Below, piece by piece: positions 5,780-9,099 of a stretch of DNA of 9,099 nt. How positions within the stretch are numbered: position 1 is the stretch's first letter; each line of letters starts with the position of its first letter. The notes below the pieces were generated by a model that was not told the DNA's origin, searched no databases, and was given only the letters and a program-made list of their open reading frames with translations. The stretch spans positions 1 to 9,099 of the forward strand of contig JBQTHI010000143.1 in assembly GCA_052390035.1 (NCBI GenBank). Reading direction: 5' to 3'. This DNA is from JBQTHI01 sp052390035 (GTDB lineage: Bacteria; Actinomycetota; Acidimicrobiia; Spongiisociales; ZC4RG35). Made by a program: the position numbers and the translations under genes.

Positions 5780-6238
5780 GTGACCGACGACGAGCTTTAT
5801 GACATCGAACTCACACGTGTGTTCGGCACTGTCCGCGAACGCGCGTACAAGGCCTTCACCGACCCCGACCAGTTCGCTCGCTGGTACGGGCCCATCGGCT
5901 TTCCGGTAGCACGCGACACAGTTGAACTCGACCCACGGGTCGACGGTCGGCAGCAGTTCACGATGGTGAGCGAAGCCGACCCGTCGATGCGAACCACCTT
6001 CGATGGACGATTCACCGAGGTCCAGCCGAACCACCTTCTGTCGAGCAGCGGGATTTGGCACGGAATACCTGGACAGGAAAGCGGATGGCCATCAAACCTG
6101 CGGGTCGAGTTCGAGGAGCAGAACGGCAAGACTCGCGTTGTCGTCCAAGAAGGCCCCCACCCCGAGGGGACCGCCGATCTGGGACGCCAGGCCTGGGAGA
6201 TGATGTTCGACAAGCTCGACACTCTGTTCAATGCCTGA
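5780..6238 (+). CDS. SRPBCC (AHSA1 / START-fold) protein
   Basis: A 152-residue START-fold protein: YDIELTRVFGTVRERAYKAF, then TDPDQFARWYGPIGFPV, the GRQQFTMVSEADPSM strand, FDGRFTEVQPNHLL, LRVEFEEQNGKTRVVVQEGP, and the closing helix LGRQAWEMMFDKLDTLF. These match the AHSA1-like SRPBCC family, which forms a deep hydrophobic ligand cavity. The start is GTG 5780, with GGAGG at 5766-5770 nine bases upstream; no ATG is available nearby in frame. No HTH regulator is next to it, unlike the copy at 2646. It follows the membrane protein gene closely and may be co-transcribed with it. The gene is complete and ends at a pair of inverted repeats that separate it from the convergent hydrolase. Ligand unknown. 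Confidence 0.88.
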   Translation: MTDDELYDIELTRVFGTVRERAYKAFTDPDQFARWYGPIGFPVARDTVELDPRVDGRQQFTMVSEADPSMRTTFDGRFTEVQPNHLLSSSGIWHGIPGQESGWPSNLRVEFEEQNGKTRVVVQEGPHPEGTADLGRQAWEMMFDKLDTLFNA

Positions 6239-6297
6239 CACATGCGTGTCGGTCAGGCCGAGCGGCAGAAAACGCAGGGAGCGCTCTGGGTTTTCTG
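6232..6297. terminator. Inverted repeats between convergent genes, probable bidirectional terminator
   Basis: Two dyads lie between the SRPBCC stop and the convergent hydrolase. The first has arms GCCTGAC and GTCAGGC around an inner GACAC-ATGC-GTGTC hairpin (about 6232-6257) and covers the stop codon. The second has arms CAGAAAAC (6266-6273) and GTTTTCTG (6290-6297) with a G/C-rich palindrome GAGCGCTC in the loop. In the second, the A4 on one arm and T4 on the other would give a short U tract in either direction. Neither has a long U run, so efficiency is uncertain. Confidence 0.45.
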
Positions 6298-6320
6298 GTG
6301 GATCAGCTCCTTCAGACGAC

Positions 6321-7112
6321 CTAACCCCGAAAGAACTCGGCCAATACCGGAGCGAGCAGATCGTCCGGCACTGTGTGCCATTCCCCGGAAAGGCTTCGGT
6401 GACTGCCCCGGGGTAGTTGGCTGGCCACTTTGGCTGCCCAGCCGGTGAGGTCGTCGGTACTGCCCAGACTGTCGAGGACCAGGGTGGGGACCCTAACGGA
6501 GCGGAGCAGGGCCGGCGTGGTGGCTTTCCGAGATCATGCAGTCGTACGCCAAAGTGTGCGCCACCGACTCCATCTTCACCCACTCCGGTGTGATCTCATC
6601 CCATCGATGAACTCAGAAGGCACACCGATGCTCTCATGGAAGTGCACCACCGCATCTGTGTTACGGCCGGCGGCGACGAGCTTTGACAGCTCGGTGGTCA
6701 GGGGATCAGGTGTCACGGCGGCTTCGTCTCGAAGTGGGGGCTCGAGCAGCCCCAGCCGGCTGATGGAAAGACCTCGCGCGGCTGCGCGCATGGCGAGGAG
6801 GGCTCCTGAGGAGTATCCATACACATTGGCCGATCCACCGGCCTCGCCGATCAGCTCCGCGAGGTCCTCGACCTCTCGGTCTGGCGCGTAAGGCGCCGTG
6901 TCCGAGCTGGCGCCGCGACCACGACGATCGTAGGTGTAAACGGTGAATTCCGCTGAAAGCAAAGGAACCAGGCCGCCAAAAGCACTGAATTCCCGATAGT
7001 GGGCCGCTGGCTCCACCAGGATCACCGCCGGCCCCTCACCAGACCGGTCGAAAGCGATCCGGGTCCCATCTGCGGACCGGACAAACAGCGAGGAAGTGCT
7101 GCTCAACAACAT
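6321..7112 (-). pseudogene. Alpha/beta hydrolase with two compensating frameshifts
   Basis: From ATG 7112 the minus strand reads an alpha/beta hydrolase: an ILVEPAAHYREF region, VYTYDRRGRGAS (59-69), the nucleophile elbow VYGYSSGALLAM with Ser101 in G-Y-S-S-G, and ESIGVPSEFIDGM. There the first frame runs to a stop near 6576. Homology continues in a second frame as TPEWVKMESVAHTLAYDCMI, and after about 6520 in the original frame as VRVPTLVLDSLGSTDDLTGW, then GEWHTVPDDLLAPVLAEFF ending at TAG 6321-6323. His246 (in EWHT) is the likely catalytic base. Start and final stop are exactly in phase (263 codons), so the two indels, at about 6585-6595 and 6515-6525, cancel. GAAAGG about nine bases before the ATG supports the start. 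Compensating single-base changes suit sequencing error at least as well as decay. It is divergent from the reductase at 7307. Confidence 0.8.
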
Positions 7113-7148
7113 GAGAACTACCTTTCGTTGTGATCTCGACTCCCGATT

Positions 7149-7179
7149 GGTGTCGTTCGGAGATCTAGACGTCGACACC
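7149..7179. repeat. Inverted repeat upstream of the divergent hydrolase
   Basis: Arms GGTGTCG (7149-7155) and CGACACC (7173-7179) are perfect reverse complements separated by 17 bases, in the 194-base gap between the divergent hydrolase and reductase genes. The position just upstream of the hydrolase fits an operator for a dimeric regulator or a transcript-leader hairpin. No regulator gene is adjacent, and 7-base arms can arise by chance, so this is weak. Confidence 0.3.
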
Positions 7180-7232
7180 GCCTGGAAGGCATCGCGCCTG
7201 CCGAGTCGCGATGAGTTCCAGGCCCGAAATCC

Positions 7233-7248
7233 GTCATGATGTCATGAC
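7233..7248. promoter_or_regulatory. Candidate operator, inverted repeat GTCATGA-TG-TCATGAC
   Basis: A perfect 7-base inverted repeat with a two-base spacer, GTCATGA TG TCATGAC, lies about 60 bases before the start of the reductase at 7307 and inside the divergent intergenic region. This size and symmetry suit a small dimeric repressor (TetR, MarR or similar). No regulator is encoded nearby, and I could not assign convincing -35/-10 boxes, so the role is a guess from form and place. Confidence 0.4.
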
Positions 7249-7306
7249 AACAGGCGCGTCGGCTAGGCCGCGCGATCCAATCGGCAGAGAGAACTGGGAG
7301 GGCCAA

Positions 7307-7904
7307 ATGGGCATCACGGTGATGAATCACTTGACACTCGATGGCGTCATGCAAGGGCCAGGACGTGAGGACGAGGACACCCGGGGCGGTTTCAGGTCCG
7401 GGGGATGGGCCCAGGCCGGTAACGACGAGGTGATGGGTCGCTTCCTGGGGGAGCGAATGGCCCGAGGGGGTGGTGCGCTCCTTTTCGGTCGACAGACCTA
7501 CGAGGACGTTCTGTCATTTTGGAACACCCAACCGGATAGCCCCTTCACGCCGATGCTGAACAACACGCCAAAGTACGTGGCCTCGACCACCCTTGTCGAA
7601 CCGCTGGCGTGGCCCAACTCGACCCTCCTAAAAGGAAATCCCGCCGATGCCGTTGCCGCCCTGAAACGCAACCAACCCGACACCCATTTCGGAGTTATGG
7701 GTAGCCGGACGCTGATTCACCAGCCTGATGGAACGCGACCTGATCGACGAGTGGCTCCTGATGATTCATCCCCTTGTGCTTGGAGAAGGGATGCGGCTCT
7801 TCGATGAAGGTGTAACGCTTCCCCAGATGAGTCTTGTCGAGTCCATAACCACAACCACCGGTGTGATCATTGCCATCTATCACAGTGCCCTCTCCGCTCG
7901 GTAA
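7307..7904 (+). pseudogene. RibD C-terminal domain / DHFR-like reductase with a single-base insertion
   Basis: From ATG 7307 the sequence reads MGITVMNHLTLDGVMQGPGR, ALLFGRQTYEDVLSFW, a TPKYVASTTL strand, and FGVMGSRTLIHQ, the expected RibD-C order with its NADPH-binding region. At 7724 an extra C shifts the frame; beyond it homology continues one base later as LMERDLIDEWLLMIHPLVLG, EGMRLFDEG, and a closing strand TTGVIIAIY, ending at TAA 7902-7904. Removing one base yields a continuous protein of about 198 residues, the normal length, with the family pattern L-I-H-Q-L-M-x-R-D-L-I-D-E. GGGAGG just before the ATG supports this start over an upstream GTG or ATG. If the insertion is real the product loses its last third and is probably inactive. 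The gene is divergent from the hydrolase at 7112. Confidence 0.85.
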
Positions 7905-7939
7905 CCGCGCGTCGGTCCGGGCAGTTCACGCCGGGGAAG

Positions 7940-7985
7940 GAGTCATTCGCTGCTGCCTCCTCTGAGTCATTGCGCTGTCGCCTCC
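7940..7985. repeat. Imperfect tandem repeat, two units
   Basis: GAGTCATTCGCTGCTGCCTCC (7940-7960) is followed after TCT by GAGTCATTGCGCTGTCGCCT (7964-7983) and CC, a near-copy of about 22 bases with one-base shifts inside. It lies between the frameshifted reductase and the convergent aldo/keto reductase. It contains no obvious hairpin, so it is probably a local duplication, not a regulatory site. Confidence 0.5.
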
Positions 7986-8005
7986 GAATTCGGTGTACGG
8001 GCAAG

Positions 8006-8868
8006 TCAGATGTCTCGTCGGCTATTTAGCCAACTGACCATGGCCGGGTCGCGGTGGTCAAAGAACAGCGAGGTCCCGGTGTCCAGGGTGGCAATGCGAG
8101 CCATTTCATCATCGGTCAGCATGAAATCGAACACGTCGAGGTTCTGCTCCATGCGTTCGCGACGGACGGACTTCGGGATGGTGACGATGTCGCGCTGGAT
8201 GAGCCATGGAGCACGACCTGTGCAACAGACTTCCCGTGCGCCTCGCCGATCGCGGTGAGCGTGGGATCGTTGAACAAGTTGTTTCGGCCCTCGGCGAAGC
8301 CGCCCCATGACTCGACCTGCACGCCGTGGGCCAGCATTACCTCTTGATCGGTGCGGCGCTGGAAGAACGGGTTGGTCTCGATCTGGTTGATGACCGGCGT
8401 CACTTCGTTGTGCTCGATGAGGTCGACGAGCCGGTCGGGGTAGAAGTTCGCGACGCCGACCGCCCGTGCGAGGCCGTCGGCGTGGATCTGCTCTAACGCT
8501 CGCCAGGAGCTGTAGTAGTCACCGAGGGGTTGGTGGATCAAGTAGAGGTCTACGTGGTCGAGGGCGAGTCGCTTGAGCGACTGTTCGAAGGCGCGGTTGG
8601 CGTTGGCCTCGCCGGGCTTCTGGATCCACAGCTTGGTGGTGATGAACAGTTCGGCGCGGGGAACGCCGCTGCTGGCTATAGCCCGGCCGACGGCCTCCTC
8701 GTTGTCGTATGAAGCGGCAGTGTCGATGTGCCGGTACCCGACCTCGAGGGCGGTGGCGACGGCCCGCTCGGTCTCCTCAGGTGGGATCTGGAAGACGCCG
8801 AAGCCAAGGATCGGCATTTCAGCGCCGTTATTCAAGGTGACGTTTGGAACGTTGGTCGCATGGCGCAC
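8006..8868 (-). pseudogene. Aldo/keto reductase with a single-base deletion
   Basis: A soluble NADPH-dependent aldo/keto reductase of the (beta/alpha)8 fold. All four catalytic residues of the family are present: Asp49 and Tyr54 in GYRHIDTAASYDNEEAVG, Lys79 in TTKLW, and His112 in YLIHQP. The strand VINQIETNPFFQRR and the C-terminal cofactor-binding IVTIPKSVRRERMEQNLDVF are also there, pointing to the bacterial AKR5-like group often annotated 2,5-diketo-D-gluconate reductase or YvgN-like. The frame breaks at about 8203: the upstream frame gives SVAQVVLH, and homology resumes one frame over as WLIQRDIV; adding one base (CTC CGC TGG instead of CTC CA TGG) restores about 287 residues. I take GTG 8868 as start, though no Shine-Dalgarno precedes it. 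It carries the NADPH-binding part only after the shift, so a real deletion would inactivate it. Confidence 0.85.
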
Positions 8869-8933
8869 TGCTAAATCACTCTATTGACGAGGGCAACCGA
8901 AAACCGGGTCGGTGACTGGGCTTCCTCCGCGCA

Positions 8934-8980
8934 GCGGGGGCGGGATTGAACCCGCGACCTTCGGGTTATGAGCCAGATCG
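8934..8980 (-). tRNA. 3' half of a Met-type (CAT) tRNA, partial
   Basis: Read on the minus strand the sequence contains CTCATAA as an anticodon loop with CAT as anticodon, then AGGTC, the T arm GCGGG-TTCAAT-CCCGC and a C/G-rich acceptor strand, ending at about 8934. The T loop has six bases rather than seven, so one base is missing. The 5' half, D arm and 5' acceptor strand are not found upstream (9000-9060), and the anticodon stem has a mismatch. This is therefore a fragment, not a functional gene. Such 3' fragments are typical of the far end of elements that insert into tRNA genes. Confidence 0.6.
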
Positions 8981-9099
8981 GGTCATCCGCCGTCGGGACG
9001 CGTGGTCCGCGAAAGCCAGTGTTTATGCGAGTCTTCGGATGGCTCGTCCCCGCAAACACGCCTGCCTGCGTTCACGTTCGGCGCGGTGCGTTTGACACA
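8981..9099. other. Sequence beyond the tRNA fragment with no recognised gene
   Basis: I see no convincing coding frame, promoter or RNA gene here. The T-T-T-G-A-C-A at the very end could be a -35 box for something outside the window, but nothing in view confirms that. Confidence 0.4.

Noticed and set aside
8871..9059. Minus-strand open frame of 62 codons
   Set aside because: It runs through the tRNA fragment and has no ribosome site or family resemblance.
1..9099. Integron cassette array, suggested by many small unrelated genes
   Set aside because: Genes lie on both strands in operons with overlaps, and I saw no repeated attC-like sites at gene ends or an integrase.
1..9099. CRISPR array, insertion sequence, toxin-antitoxin pair or phage defence genes
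   Set aside because: No regularly spaced repeats, transposase motifs, terminal inverted repeats or recognisable effector families were found on either strand.

Overview
The window is GC-rich, with strong G/C preference at third codon positions, Shine-Dalgarno starts mixed with what looks like a leaderless start, and protein families typical of actinobacterial accessory DNA (ArsR/SRPBCC pairs, RibD-C-type reductases, SnoaL-like proteins). It most resembles a soil or aquatic actinobacterium. This rests on composition and gene families only; no phylogenetic marker gene is present.

Layout. 1-379 (minus): part of an enoyl-CoA hydratase whose N-terminal half is missing, joined out of frame to what looks like the first ~35 residues of a DUF1905-type protein. 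403-1592 (minus): a RibD-C/DHFR-like reductase followed by a small P-loop kinase. 1608-1807 (plus): the C-terminal remnant of an SRPBCC protein, followed by an intact SnoaL-like gene (1833-2186). 2272-5077 (plus): the best defined unit, a promoter-operator with a 13-bp-arm palindrome, then ArsR regulator, SRPBCC (AHSA1-like) protein, frameshifted SnoaL-like gene, alpha/beta hydrolase, RibD-C reductase and a small terminator. 5182-6238 (plus): a membrane-anchored protein of unknown function and another SRPBCC protein. 6321-7112 (minus): an alpha/beta hydrolase with two compensating frameshifts, divergent from a frameshifted RibD-C reductase (7307-7904, plus). 8006-8868 (minus): an aldo/keto reductase with one frameshift. 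8934-8980 (minus): the 3' half of a Met-type tRNA, without a 5' half.

Function. The central operon reads as an autoregulated small-molecule response unit: the ArsR protein probably represses its own leaderless promoter, and the downstream genes encode a ligand-binding SRPBCC fold, a hydrolase and a pyridine-nucleotide reductase. The substrate cannot be read from the sequence. The surroundings repeat the same few families (three RibD-C, three SRPBCC, two SnoaL-like, two hydrolases), as expected of an accessory detoxification or secondary-metabolism region that gains, loses and rearranges genes.

Two cautions. Four genes and the tRNA fragment carry what look like single-base indels; these may be sequencing errors rather than real decay. 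I see no transposase, integrase, CRISPR array, toxin-antitoxin pair or recognisable defence system. The most interesting items are the leaderless ArsR operon, the unknown membrane protein, the two truncated-gene junctions and the tRNA fragment.
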